Positions 45,180 through 58,289 of a stretch of DNA of 64,000 nucleotides are shown here, piece after piece. The stretch covers positions 26,988 through 90,987 of the forward strand of contig JAFSKN010000037.1 of assembly GCA_017448975.1 (NCBI GenBank), written 5' to 3'. Numbering within the stretch: position 1 is the stretch's first letter; each line of letters starts with the position of its first letter. The DNA is from Clostridia bacterium (GTDB taxonomy: Bacteria; Bacillota; Clostridia; Christensenellales; Aristaeellaceae). The translations under genes were made by a program, and so were the position numbers. Below the pieces are notes generated by a model that saw only the letters and a list, made by a program, of their open reading frames with translations, was not told where the DNA came from and did not search any database.

Positions 45180-45886
45180 TTATGTTTCTTCTTTTCTTTC
45201 CCGCCGCCGTAATAGTAATAGGAGTAATGATTCTTTGCATAATCCTTTTTATCGATTTTATTCATTACGTACCCCATAATGGGACAGCCTGTTTTTTCGA
45301 TTTGCGCGGTGGATTTTTTCAGCATGCTCACAGTCACCGCTCCGCTTTGAACGACGAACAGGGCGGCGTTGCAGAATTTGGAGATTTTGGCCGTATCGAT
45401 GATCGTTCCAATAGGCGGCGTATCAATCAGGACGAGGTCGTACCGTTTCCCCAATTCATCCAGCAATTCTTCCAGCCTGAAAGAATTAAACAGAGGGAAG
45501 GAGTTCATCACGGTTTTTCCGGGCAGGATCATATCCGCGCCGGGGATATCCGTGTGCCCGATCACATCGTCAATTCCACACAATCCGGAAAGCAGCCCGC
45601 TCAGCCCAAGATATTCATTCGCACCGCCGACTTCAATATCGTAACTGCGCTGAAGGGTGGAAGCCCGTACGTCGGCGTCAACCAGGATGATCTTCTTGCC
45701 CAGTTCGGCCATGGCGCGAAACAGATGAATCGAAACAAAGCTTTTTCCTTCGTTTGGATAGCAGCTGGTAATCAATATTTTGCGGATATCGCCCCCGGCT
45801 ATGGACAAATTGGCACAAAGCTTATTGATGGCTTCCGCTCCTTGAAAATCAAGATTTTCAAGGTGATTGATGCTCATTGTCGTCAT
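45176..45886 (-). CDS. CpsD/CapB-type tyrosine autokinase
   Basis: A 236-residue BY-kinase. Walker A is in ITSCYPNEGKSFVS, Walker A' in IILVDADVRAS and Walker B in YDLVLIDTPP. The C-terminus has the tyrosine cluster HYSYYYYGGG that is autophosphorylated in this family. It works with the Wzz-type membrane protein encoded just upstream (ATGA overlap) to control polymerisation and export. Cytoplasmic. Confidence 0.92.
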   Translation of the reverse strand: MTTMSINHLENLDFQGAEAINKLCANLSIAGGDIRKILITSCYPNEGKSFVSIHLFRAMAELGKKIILVDADVRASTLQRSYDIEVGGANEYLGLSGLLSGLCGIDDVIGHTDIPGADMILPGKTVMNSFPLFNSFRLEELLDELGKRYDLVLIDTPPIGTIIDTAKISKFCNAALFVVQSGAVTVSMLKKSTAQIEKTGCPIMGYVMNKIDKKDYAKNHYSYYYYGGGKEKKKHK

Positions 45887-46602
45887 AGTAAATGCCTGTC
45901 CTTTTCGATGGTTTCATAGCAGGGGATCTCGCTTAACGGCTCTACTCCCATATATTTATACAGGTCGTCCGCGGTTTTTATCTTGTCGTCGCATATATAT
46001 GCGATGAACAGGCACCAAACGGCCATCAAGCCAGCCAGAATCGTACTTGCGCCCATGATCAGCATTTTTCTTGGACGGGAAGGGGCCAATGGCTCCAAAG
46101 CGACGGATATCGTGGTCGGTTTACTTGTCAGCATCGCGTCGGAAATGTATTGGCTTACGACGGAAGCGTATTCGTTTGCCACAGCTGCCGCTTCACTGGC
46201 GCTGGGAGAAGAAAACGTGATCGTTAATACGCGGGTGTTGTTCGGATTGCTTACCGACAGGTGTTCTTTCATCTGCTTGACCGTATAGGACAAGTTCAGA
46301 TGATTGATCACCGTTTGGTTGACCTCCCAGGTCTGGAACATCCATTGGTAATCGCTTGTCAGATACGAGCCAATCTGCAAATCAGACAAATTGATCACCG
46401 AATCCTGAGAATTGACCACATAAATCTGGGAAGTGGCCTCGTACATGGGACGAATGACAAAAAACACCGCGATGGCAGAAACGATAAGGGAGGCACACAT
46501 GACGCCCGCTATCAGCTTCCATTTTTTTAGCAGAAACCGAACGAACCCCAAAAAATCATAAAATCGGTTTTCCTGAGTTGATTGTCGTGTCATCGCAGCC
46601 AT
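45883..46602 (-). CDS. Wzz/CpsC-type chain-length and kinase activator protein
   Basis: A 239-residue protein with two membrane segments (WKLIAGVMCASLIVSAIAVF and MLIMGASTILAGLMAVWCLF) flanking an extracellular domain, and the conserved proline-rich motif APSRPRK before the second segment. Known partners activate the CpsD kinase and set chain length. Start 46602 is used, but ATG 46593 is equally possible (GAGGGAG upstream). First gene of the exopolysaccharide operon. Confidence 0.88.
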   Translation of the reverse strand: MAAMTRQSTQENRFYDFLGFVRFLLKKWKLIAGVMCASLIVSAIAVFFVIRPMYEATSQIYVVNSQDSVINLSDLQIGSYLTSDYQWMFQTWEVNQTVINHLNLSYTVKQMKEHLSVSNPNNTRVLTITFSSPSASEAAAVANEYASVVSQYISDAMLTSKPTTISVALEPLAPSRPRKMLIMGASTILAGLMAVWCLFIAYICDDKIKTADDLYKYMGVEPLSEIPCYETIEKDRHLL

Positions 46603-46700
46603 TCTCCCTCATGCTTTTGGAAATCATTTTTTTCAATGACAATGGTTCGGAATGCCATGTTCATTCATGCAAAATGATGATCCTTCTTCATTCCGGTCTT

Positions 46701-47315
46701 TTAGCCGAAGACCATATCGCCCTGCAAAAGGGCAATCAGTACGCCTTCGCTGGCAAAGATTTCTTCCAGAATACTCTGGGAGAAAGTGAGCTTCACCAGG
46801 CCATTGATGGGTTCCGCGGGAATCGGCACCCAGGTGATTTCGTTATCATTGATAAAGCCGACCATCCCAACGAGAAGCGTGTCGGCTTCATACACTGTGT
46901 CAAAGGCGTAGAACAGTTCCACGTCCTCTTGGATCTGTCCGGAAATCGACACTTCTTCCACAGCCCAGAGTTCCGCCAGAACAAGCTCTTGCGCGATGTC
47001 GGACGCTTTTTCTGCCGCGGTGCTCTCAGCCAGGGAATCGGCCAATGCCTCGACCACCTTTTCCATTGCTTCTTCACCGAAGTAATCGGCAGCAGTCTTG
47101 CTCTCTTTGGCGAACGCGATTTGTTCATCAAGGGCAGCACTGTCTTCCGTCAGCGTAATAACCACCGAGAATCCCTTCGACGCGTCTTCTGTCTGGGCGA
47201 CGATGGTGTTTTGCCTTGCGGGCGAAGGTGCTGCTGCGGTAGTTTCACACAGCGCCAACGTATGTGTGAACAGTACGATGACGGCGAGAATACCGCAAAT
47301 CATCTTCTTTTTCAC
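46701..47315 (-). CDS. Exported protein of unknown function
   Basis: A 204-residue protein starting at GTG 47315 after AAAGGAG. The N-terminus is a signal peptide (MKKKMICGILAVIVLFTHTL, cleavage probably after ALCE or ALC). The mature part is acidic with a helical middle (EKVVEALADSLAESTAAEKA) and a mixed C-terminus (YEADTLLVGMVGFINDNEIT). No family recognised. Its place between the Wzz and LCP genes suggests a role in the cell envelope or polysaccharide. Confidence 0.7.
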   Translation of the reverse strand: MKKKMICGILAVIVLFTHTLALCETTAAAPSPARQNTIVAQTEDASKGFSVVITLTEDSAALDEQIAFAKESKTAADYFGEEAMEKVVEALADSLAESTAAEKASDIAQELVLAELWAVEEVSISGQIQEDVELFYAFDTVYEADTLLVGMVGFINDNEITWVPIPAEPINGLVKLTFSQSILEEIFASEGVLIALLQGDMVFG

Positions 47316-47453
47316 TCTTTTCTCCTTTCTGCATCATTTCCTGTGCAACAGATTTCCTTATATGTATGAAGCCCGATGGCATTCCGACAAATAGATCAAA
47401 AGCGGCGCCTGCACAGCGCGGCGTGCAACATAACGACCGCGTTTGAACGAAGC

Positions 47454-48413
47454 TCACGATATCCGCTCGTAAAAGCAATCGATCACAGTTTCCCACAAAG
47501 CATCCGAATCCACATAGAATTCTTCAAAGCCTTCGGCGCCGATTTGCCATTCCCCCTCCATTTCCTGAAGGGAAACAATATCGTATTGCCGCGTCTTATT
47601 GGACAGATTCAGAATCAATCCACGTTTCATATCCGTGTTGGCATAGGGCGAAAGGGCGTCGAACACATCCAGAATAAAAGAGGCGGATTCCTGCACTCGC
47701 GCCTCCAGCGCGCCTTTTGCTTTCTCCAAATAGTCTTTTTGCCGCGTCATACGGGACGCGCTGGTTTGATCGCCCACATCATAACGGCCTCTTACATAAT
47801 ATTCCGCCTGTTTCCCCGCAAGCACCAGCGTTTTTCCCTTTGTCATGCTGGGATCGTACGCGGTAAAATCATCCTCCAGCGTCACCTCGATGCCGCCGAG
47901 CAGGTCGTTCAATACCTGGATGCCGTCCAGATTGATCGCGTAATAATAATCGATGGGAGTATCCAGCAAAAAAGCGCTGCATGCTTTTTTCGTCAGTTTT
48001 CCGCTGATTTCGCCGCCGTTTCCATAAGAATACGCCAGACAAATCTGCGCGTTTCTCTCCCCGATTTCCTGCCCGAGTAAATTGAGGACGGTCATGCGCA
48101 CCATGGTATTCCGGTTGATACGCAAGAGTGAAACAGTTTTGTTCTCGTCGTTGATGACAGCGACAGCCAGAAAATCGGCTTGACCGCCCTGGCGAAAAGC
48201 GCCGTCGCCAGCGCGCTCGTTTTCCCATTGGTCGATCCCCAGAATCAGGATCGTCGTGATTCTTTTCCGAAGCCGATAGGTGAGGCCCTGATAGTCTATG
48301 GTCTTTCCCATCAGTGTCATTTGAGGATCGCCTGTCATGGTTTCGGATATTCCGGCTGAGGATAAAGCAACAATGATACAGCAAATCCATACGGCGGTTC
48401 TTAATCTGTGCAT
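47454..48413 (-). CDS. LytR-CpsA-Psr (LCP) family protein
   Basis: A 319-residue protein. The ATG at 48413 follows AGGTGGAACTG; longer in-frame starts lack a site. One N-terminal membrane segment (AVWICCIIVALSSAGI) anchors it, with the LCP domain outside: TTILILGIDQ, DFLAVAVINDENKTVSLLRI, NRNTMV, and GIQVLNDLLGGIEVTL. LCP enzymes attach lipid-linked polymers to peptidoglycan, which fits the adjacent exopolysaccharide operon. Confidence 0.88.
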   Translation of the reverse strand: MHRLRTAVWICCIIVALSSAGISETMTGDPQMTLMGKTIDYQGLTYRLRKRITTILILGIDQWENERAGDGAFRQGGQADFLAVAVINDENKTVSLLRINRNTMVRMTVLNLLGQEIGERNAQICLAYSYGNGGEISGKLTKKACSAFLLDTPIDYYYAINLDGIQVLNDLLGGIEVTLEDDFTAYDPSMTKGKTLVLAGKQAEYYVRGRYDVGDQTSASRMTRQKDYLEKAKGALEARVQESASFILDVFDALSPYANTDMKRGLILNLSNKTRQYDIVSLQEMEGEWQIGAEGFEEFYVDSDALWETVIDCFYERIS

Positions 48414-48599
48414 CAGTTCCACCTGCTTTCTTCGTTTGCGGTGGGAGATCAAGCAGACTTCAATCTCCGGATTTTGCAGAAGAATTTTTGCCCACGGATG
48501 CGGGATATGTCCGGAAAGCATCCTAAAAAATGGCAAAAAAACCACGGCATGATTATACCATAAACGGAGCCTGAAGTCTACCGTTTTACACCAAAAGAA

Positions 48600-48619
48600 C
48601 ATTTGTTTACATTTGTTTA
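48600..48619. repeat. Tandem 10-bp repeat upstream of the LCP gene
   Basis: catttgttta occurs twice head to tail in the 322-base divergent gap between the LCP gene and the small gene at 48736. It could be a regulator site for either direction; no clear sigma-A promoter was identified in this gap. Confidence 0.45.
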
Positions 48620-48735
48620 TCCGAGCGTCATGAGGATTTTCCGCACCCGAAAGGTTCCTGCCCGGATATATTTTCAGCGTGGACAGGCAAAACAGCGGGC
48701 GTTCAGACATACGTTCAACGCAGGAGGTGGGATAT

Positions 48736-48882
48736 GTGAAAAAGAACGGCGCGCCTGTGGTTCATTGCGTATATACAAAAGCCGAAGAAAGCCTCTCGCG
48801 GCTGCTGGAGGAAGCTTTTCGGCTCTATCTTGCCCGCATCCTTGCTCCGGCAGGGGGAAACGCGGTGCTTTGGGAGCGATGA
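48736..48882 (+). CDS. 48-residue protein before the element B recombinase
   Basis: Read from GTG 48736 after CAGGAGGTGGGATAT. The sequence starts MKKNGAPVVHCVYTKAEESL (initiator GTG read as Met) and continues as an amphipathic helix (SRLLEEAFRLYLARILA). Its stop overlaps an in-frame ATG of the recombinase (CGATGA). Small proteins of this look often precede LSR genes in gut Clostridia. It is a candidate recombination directionality factor or regulator, by position only. Confidence 0.6.
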   Translation: MKKNGAPVVHCVYTKAEESLSRLLEEAFRLYLARILAPAGGNAVLWER

Positions 48883-48908
48883 ACAGCCGTTTATTTCAGG
48901 GAGAAAAG

Positions 48909-50504
48909 ATGTATCCGGAAATAAGCAATCCCCTGGATTATCATGCCGCGCTATACATTCGGCTGTCAAAGGAGGACGAAACCGAAGGGCCCTCCCAAAG
49001 CGTGACCAACCAGCAGTCGCTGCTGAAAGCGTTTGCGCGGCAGCATCGGCTATCCGTGTACGGCACCTACATCGACGACGGCTTCAGCGGAACCAGCTTT
49101 GACCGGCCGGGCTTTCAGCGGATGATCGCTGACATCGAGGCAAAGAAGGTCAATATGGTCATCACCAAGGACTTGTCCCGCTTGGGACGCGACTATATCA
49201 TGACCGGCCACTACATGGAGCGGTACTTTCCGGAGAAGGGGGTGCGGTACATCTCCCTGCTGGACGGCATCGACACGGGCGTGGAATCCAGCGCCAACGA
49301 CATCACCCCCTTCCGCGCCATCATGAATGATATGTACGCCAAGGACATCTCCAAGAAAATCAAGTCCGTGAAGCGTGACAAGCAGCGCAAGGGGCAGTTC
49401 ATCGGCGGCAAACCCGTATACGGCTATAAGATGCACCCCACGGAGAAAAACAAAATCGTTATTGACGAAGAAGCGGCTTTTGTTGTCCGGCGCATTTTCG
49501 GCATGGCATTGGAGGGCGTCAGCTGCCGGCAGATCGCCGTGCGGCTGAACGAGGAGCACATTCCCACGCCCGCTGTCTACGCCGGGCTGCCCCGCGGCAC
49601 AAAAGGCGCTTACCGCGGTCAATGGTCGTCAGAGCGCATCTCGGAAATGCTGAAAAACGAAACCTACATCGGCCATATGGTGCAGGGACGAACGGTGAAG
49701 ATCAGTTACAAGTCCAAGAAATGCCGCGCGCAGCCGCCGGAAAACTGGGTGGTGGTGAAGCATACCCATGAAGCGCTGATCGAAGAGGACGCCTTCCGCA
49801 AGGTGCAGCTGCTGATCGGCAGCCGGAAACACACCCGAAGCCGAACCTACGATTTCCTGCTGAAAGGGCTGATTTTCTGCCGCGAATGCGGCTACCCCAT
49901 GGCGGTCATGAACCGTCCCAACGCCGCCGGGGAAGAAAGGCTGTTCTTCGTCTGCCGTACCTATCAGCGGTTCACCAAGGCGGGGGTATGCACCTGCCAC
50001 TCCATCAAAGAGCAAACGGTGACGGAGGCGGTCATCGCCAAGGTGAAGGAGGTGTGCCAAGCCTTCCTTTGCCCGGACAGATTGCAGCCCATTGCCGCGG
50101 CGGCGGTGGAGAAAGCCCGGAAGGCGGACGGCGGCGAGGCGGAAATCCAGAGCCTGCAAAGCAAAATCGAAAACCTGAGCGCAAATCTGGATCAAGTGTA
50201 CATGGACCGGCTGGGCGGCCTGCTGTCGGGGGCAGACTTTGACCGCATCTGCAAACGGGTGCGGACGGATCGCGCGGCACTGGAAGAAAGGCTGAAGCAG
50301 CTGGAGGCACAAAAGGAAAAACCAGTCTCCGCCGAAGACCTGGCAAGGAAGCTGGTGCGGCAGTATCTGTCGTCCGCCTGCGCCAGCAGGGAACTGCTGG
50401 TGAGCCTCATCGAGCGCGTGGAACTGACCGACGACAAGCAAATCATCATTCATTTCCGCTTCCGCGAGCCGGAAGCCGTTTCTCAGGGCAATCGTTTGCA
50501 ATAA
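48909..50504 (+). CDS. TnpX-type large serine recombinase of element B
   Basis: A 531-residue LSR. The ATG at 48909 follows CAGGGAGAAAAG; an ATG at 48879, overlapping the small gene's stop, would add 10 residues. The resolvase domain has catalytic Ser20 (YIRLS), VITKDLSRLGRD and AIMNDMYAKDISKKI. A recombinase domain, a zinc ribbon (FCRECGYPM and FVCRTYQRFTKAGVCTC) and a short coiled coil follow. It stops 10 bases before the right core of element B and reads in the direction of sigK. It differs clearly in sequence from the element A recombinase, so the two elements have separate origins. Confidence 0.92.
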   Translation: MYPEISNPLDYHAALYIRLSKEDETEGPSQSVTNQQSLLKAFARQHRLSVYGTYIDDGFSGTSFDRPGFQRMIADIEAKKVNMVITKDLSRLGRDYIMTGHYMERYFPEKGVRYISLLDGIDTGVESSANDITPFRAIMNDMYAKDISKKIKSVKRDKQRKGQFIGGKPVYGYKMHPTEKNKIVIDEEAAFVVRRIFGMALEGVSCRQIAVRLNEEHIPTPAVYAGLPRGTKGAYRGQWSSERISEMLKNETYIGHMVQGRTVKISYKSKKCRAQPPENWVVVKHTHEALIEEDAFRKVQLLIGSRKHTRSRTYDFLLKGLIFCRECGYPMAVMNRPNAAGEERLFFVCRTYQRFTKAGVCTCHSIKEQTVTEAVIAKVKEVCQAFLCPDRLQPIAAAAVEKARKADGGEAEIQSLQSKIENLSANLDQVYMDRLGGLLSGADFDRICKRVRTDRAALEERLKQLEAQKEKPVSAEDLARKLVRQYLSSACASRELLVSLIERVELTDDKQIIIHFRFREPEAVSQGNRLQ

Positions 50505-50514
50505 GCGCGGCGCG

Positions 50515-50525
50515 ATGTATCGCGC
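50515..50525 (+). other. Right attachment core of element B
   Basis: atgtatcgcgc, the direct repeat of 34275-34285, 10 bases after the recombinase stop. Left flank gcaataagcgcggcgcg is element sequence and pairs with gccgccgctattgtaaa from the other end when the ends are joined. Confidence 0.85.
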
Positions 50526-50576
50526 ATGGAAAAACGGGCGCTGGAAATGCTGCGGCAGGGGCTGGAAACGGAATGA
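50526..50576 (+). CDS. sigK: sigK, last segment (16 codons and stop)
   Basis: It reads MEKRALEMLRQGLETE and a TGA stop. In its frame the preceding core encodes DVSR here and YVSR on the other side, so joining gives SYVSRMEKRALEML, the near-invariant ending of region 4.2 in sporulation sigma factors (SYVSRIEKRAL...). The three segments sum to 687 nt, 228 residues plus stop, close to known SigK length. A hairpin follows directly. Confidence 0.85.
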   Translation: MEKRALEMLRQGLETE

Positions 50577-50629
50577 ACGCAAAAAGACGCGCTTCAGCTG
50601 GTGTGCGGAAGCGCGCTTTCTGTTTGCGT
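50577..50629 (+). terminator. Terminator-like hairpin after sigK
   Basis: Long imperfect stem: ACGCAAAAAGACGCGCTTC pairs with GAAGCGCGCTTTCTGTTTGCGT. It starts at the last base before ACGC, one base after the sigK stop. It also faces the truncated flavin reductase gene and could end transcripts from both sides. Confidence 0.55.
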
Positions 50630-50636
50630 CAATATG

Positions 50637-50771
50637 CTTATAGGTGGTCACCAGAAGGAGGGGCGAAGGCACGGTGGCGACGAATTCTTTCCACGAAAAC
50701 CCCCACGCCTGAGACGCTTCCGCATAGGAGCCTTTCAGGGGTTCGGGCATTTCTTGGTAAGAAAATTTCAT
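50637..50771 (-). pseudogene. Truncated flavin reductase-like gene, 5' end only
   Basis: The minus strand reads MKFSYQEMPEPLKGSYAEAS then QAWGFSWKEFVATVPSPLLL then VTTYK, the start of a flavin reductase-like (FMN-binding split-barrel) protein. After TTYK the reading changes to HIDANRKRASA, which belongs to the sigK terminator region. About three quarters of a normal gene is missing and is not found elsewhere in the window. The ATG lacks a strong ribosome-binding site. Confidence 0.6.
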
Positions 50772-50790
50772 GCTGCTTAACCTCTTTGCG

Positions 50791-54174
<3,384 letters not shown>

Positions 54175-54206
54175 TCATCAAGTATGAACACGATAAAAGT
54201 GAAAGA

Positions 54207-54333
<127 letters not shown>

Positions 54334-54343
54334 GCATAAGCGT

Positions 54344-54715
54344 TTAGGCTCCCGCCACATACTCCTCGATCCCCCTGACCGTGCGCTGGTACATTTCATC
54401 CAGCACGGCCAGCTTTTCCTTGACTTCGGCGTCGGTCATTTTCCGGGTGGATCCGGGGCGGAATTCCTCGGTGATTTCCCCGGCGGCGAGGGAAAGGGCG
54501 TCCAGCCCCAGGTTGGCGCATACGCCCTTCATGGCGTGGGCGGATTCAAACAGCAGGGTGGGGTCCAGGATCTTTCCCGCTTCCGCCAGCTTTTCATAAG
54601 TGCCGCTGGCGGGCAGCTTGCGCACGTAGCGGTCGATGAGCTTATCCATTTTCATATTTTTCTGCGCCTGTTCGTAATTGCCGCCGATTTTCGCGTACAG
54701 TTCCTGAATGGTCAT
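54344..54715 (-). CDS. HPt phosphotransfer protein
   Basis: A 123-residue helical protein with the HPt motif ESAHAMKGVCANLGLDAL; the phospho-acceptor is His60. HPt proteins relay phosphate between receiver domains, which fits the two hybrid kinases and the receiver-EAL protein around it. Its ATG overlaps the stop of the upstream EAL gene by four bases, so they are co-translated. Soluble, cytoplasmic. Confidence 0.88.
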   Translation of the reverse strand: MTIQELYAKIGGNYEQAQKNMKMDKLIDRYVRKLPASGTYEKLAEAGKILDPTLLFESAHAMKGVCANLGLDALSLAAGEITEEFRPGSTRKMTDAEVKEKLAVLDEMYQRTVRGIEEYVAGA

Positions 54716-56415
54716 GCCTGCGTCCCCCTTGTGATTTCTTTTTCACGTTCGATCAGTTTTTCAAATTCTTCCGGCGGCAGGGGCCGGGAGAAATAATAAC
54801 CCTGCACCAAATCGCAGTCCGCCGCTTTGAGCAGCCGCAGCTGGTTTTCCGTTTCCACGCCCTCCGCCACCACGGGCACCTTCAAATATTTGGCGATGTC
54901 CATCACCAGCTCCACCAGGCGGAAGTCCTTGGCGTTGTGCTCGATATTTTTGATGAACTTCATGTCCATTTTCAGCACGTCCAGGGGCATGGCGGAAATC
55001 ATGTTCAGGGATGAATAGCCGGACCCGAAATCGTCCATTTCGATCTCGAAGCCGATTTCCCTCAGACGCCCCACCACGGCAAGCAATTGGGTGGCGTTGT
55101 CGGTGTAGGCCGATTCGGTTACTTCCAGCTTTAAGTTCTTGTAATCCAGGCCGTTTTTTTCGATCAGCGCTGTCAGGTTCTGCACCAGATTGGGGTCAAA
55201 CACGTCCGCCCGGGAAAGGTTCACGGAAACGGGAATCACGATGCCGAACTTGTCCCGCCAGGCCGCGATCTGCCGCGCCGCCTCGGCCCACACATAATTG
55301 TCCACGATGCTGATTTGGCCGTTGCCCTCAAAGAGGGGAATAAAGTCCCCGGGGAAAACCATGCCCAGCTCGGGATGCTTCCAGCGGATCAGCGCTTCGG
55401 CGCTGCTCAGGCGCGGCGGGTCGCACTGGATATTGTACTTGGCCTGATAGAACACCACGAACTGCTTTTCCTGCACCGCCTGCCTCAGATCGTTCAGCAG
55501 CCGCTGGTTCAGCAGCTCGCGCATCAGCAGGTCCTCGCTGTAAATCATCAGGTGGGACTTGTATTCGCCGCGCACCATGCTGCACGCCGCCCGGGCCCGG
55601 TCAAAGAGCAGGATGGGCTCCACGTCCTCCTGCCAGGGCATCACGCCCATGCGCAGGCGGATGCTCACGTTTTCGGAAATGCCGTCCACCTTGCGCTGGA
55701 ACCGATCCAGCAGAGCCTGATAATCGTCCTGGGCCTTACAGAAAATGTCGAAGCGGTCCGCCTCGATGCGGCTGGCGATGCCTTCCGTTTCGGCTAAGAA
55801 CGCGCGGATCTCGTTGCCGATGATGCGCAGCACGTTGTCGCCGAATTCGCGGCCGTTCAGCTCGTTCACGGTATGAAACCGCTCGATGTTCATCACCACC
55901 GCGTCCATACGCCACTCGGGGTGGTAAAGGTGAATGCGGTTGGCGTATTCAAAGAAGAAATTGCGGTTATAGAGCATGGTCAGCTTATCGTGCTCGGCGG
56001 CGGAAATCAGCTTCCGCCCATCGCTCAACTCGATGATGCGGGCCACGCGGGCGCGGATGATCTCGTGCATATCAAAGGGCTTGGTGATAAAGTCCGCCGC
56101 CCCCATTTGCAGGGCGCGCAGCTCCGCGTCCTTTTCGGCGGTGAGCACGATCACGGGGATGCGTTTGAGGTTTTGGTTTTCATGTACGTGGGAAAGCACC
56201 TGAAAGCCGTCCATTTCCGGCATGATCAGGTCCAGCATGATCAGCGACAGCTTGTCCTGGTATTCTTCGATTTTCTGCACGGCTTCCTTGCCGTCGCAGG
56301 CGTAAATGAGTTCATAATAATCTTCCAGAATCATCCCCAGCATGTCGCGGTTGATTTCCTGGTCGTCTACGATCAGCACCAGCTGCGGAGCTTTGAGGTG
56401 CTTGGACTGAATCAT
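54712..56415 (-). CDS. Receiver-GGDEF(degenerate)-EAL cyclic-di-GMP phosphodiesterase
   Basis: A 567-residue response regulator. The receiver domain (10-130) has LVLIVDDQEIN and Asp in LIMLDLIMPEMDG. The GGDEF domain (145-305) has lost its signature: the site reads RIEADRFDIF, so no cyclase activity is expected. The EAL domain (315-555) keeps all catalytic motifs: SAEALIRWKHPELG, SVNLSRAD, LEVTESAY, EMDDFGSGYSSL, KMDMKFI, VVAEGVET and QGYYFSRPL. It should hydrolyse cyclic di-GMP in response to phosphorelay input. The upstream site CAAAGGAGAGCG precedes the ATG. Confidence 0.92.
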   Translation of the reverse strand: MIQSKHLKAPQLVLIVDDQEINRDMLGMILEDYYELIYACDGKEAVQKIEEYQDKLSLIMLDLIMPEMDGFQVLSHVHENQNLKRIPVIVLTAEKDAELRALQMGAADFITKPFDMHEIIRARVARIIELSDGRKLISAAEHDKLTMLYNRNFFFEYANRIHLYHPEWRMDAVVMNIERFHTVNELNGREFGDNVLRIIGNEIRAFLAETEGIASRIEADRFDIFCKAQDDYQALLDRFQRKVDGISENVSIRLRMGVMPWQEDVEPILLFDRARAACSMVRGEYKSHLMIYSEDLLMRELLNQRLLNDLRQAVQEKQFVVFYQAKYNIQCDPPRLSSAEALIRWKHPELGMVFPGDFIPLFEGNGQISIVDNYVWAEAARQIAAWRDKFGIVIPVSVNLSRADVFDPNLVQNLTALIEKNGLDYKNLKLEVTESAYTDNATQLLAVVGRLREIGFEIEMDDFGSGYSSLNMISAMPLDVLKMDMKFIKNIEHNAKDFRLVELVMDIAKYLKVPVVAEGVETENQLRLLKAADCDLVQGYYFSRPLPPEEFEKLIEREKEITRGTQA

Positions 56416-56452
56416 GAAATCGCTCTCCTTTGGCGTTGTTAGAAGTTTTTCA

Positions 56453-56588
56453 GAGTGGAGAGTTGAGCGTGGAGAGTTGAGATGGTATGGTTCGTGATTT
56501 CTGAAACCTGAATAGTTTGGCTATATAAATCTCAACGCTCAACGCTCAACGCTCAACGCTTACCTCTTAACTCTCAACGCTCCACGCT
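56453..56588. repeat. Second intergenic heptad inverted repeat
   Basis: Arm gagtggagagttgagcgtgg (56453 onward) faces ctcaacgctcaacgctcaac and further copies (56530-56588). It fills most of the 186-base gap between the EAL gene and the second kinase gene. Confidence 0.6.
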
Positions 56589-56601
56589 GTCAATTGTGCG
56601 T

Positions 56602-58095
<1,494 letters not shown>

Positions 58096-58289
58096 TTTAC
58101 AAGCCCCCTTTAAGATGATTCTGTCGAACGCCGCGCCAAAGAAGCGTATACAAAGCCATTTCTATTATAATGGATTTTTTTGCGAATGGCAAGCCAGATT
58201 TCGCATTTTCCTCCAATTTGCCCTTTTCATTCCGTCCGTTTTCCGGTATAATAGAAAAAACTCCCAACGAAAAACCAAGGGTGAATCGC

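Larger units (their letters stand above)
34286..50525 (+). mobile_element. Element B: second intervening element in sigK (16,240 bp)
   Basis: Bounded by 11-bp direct repeats in the codons for the last helix of SigK. The right end carries a TnpX-type LSR (48909-50504) only 10 bases from the core, with a small coupled-looking gene before it. The cargo is a cell-surface locus on the minus strand: secreted transglutaminase-like and BspA-like proteins and an exopolysaccharide operon with Wzz, CpsD, glycosyltransferases, EpsG, flippase and LCP genes. No mobilisation or conjugation genes are seen, so this element could move only by its LSR. Excision would restore the end of sigK. Confidence 0.85.
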
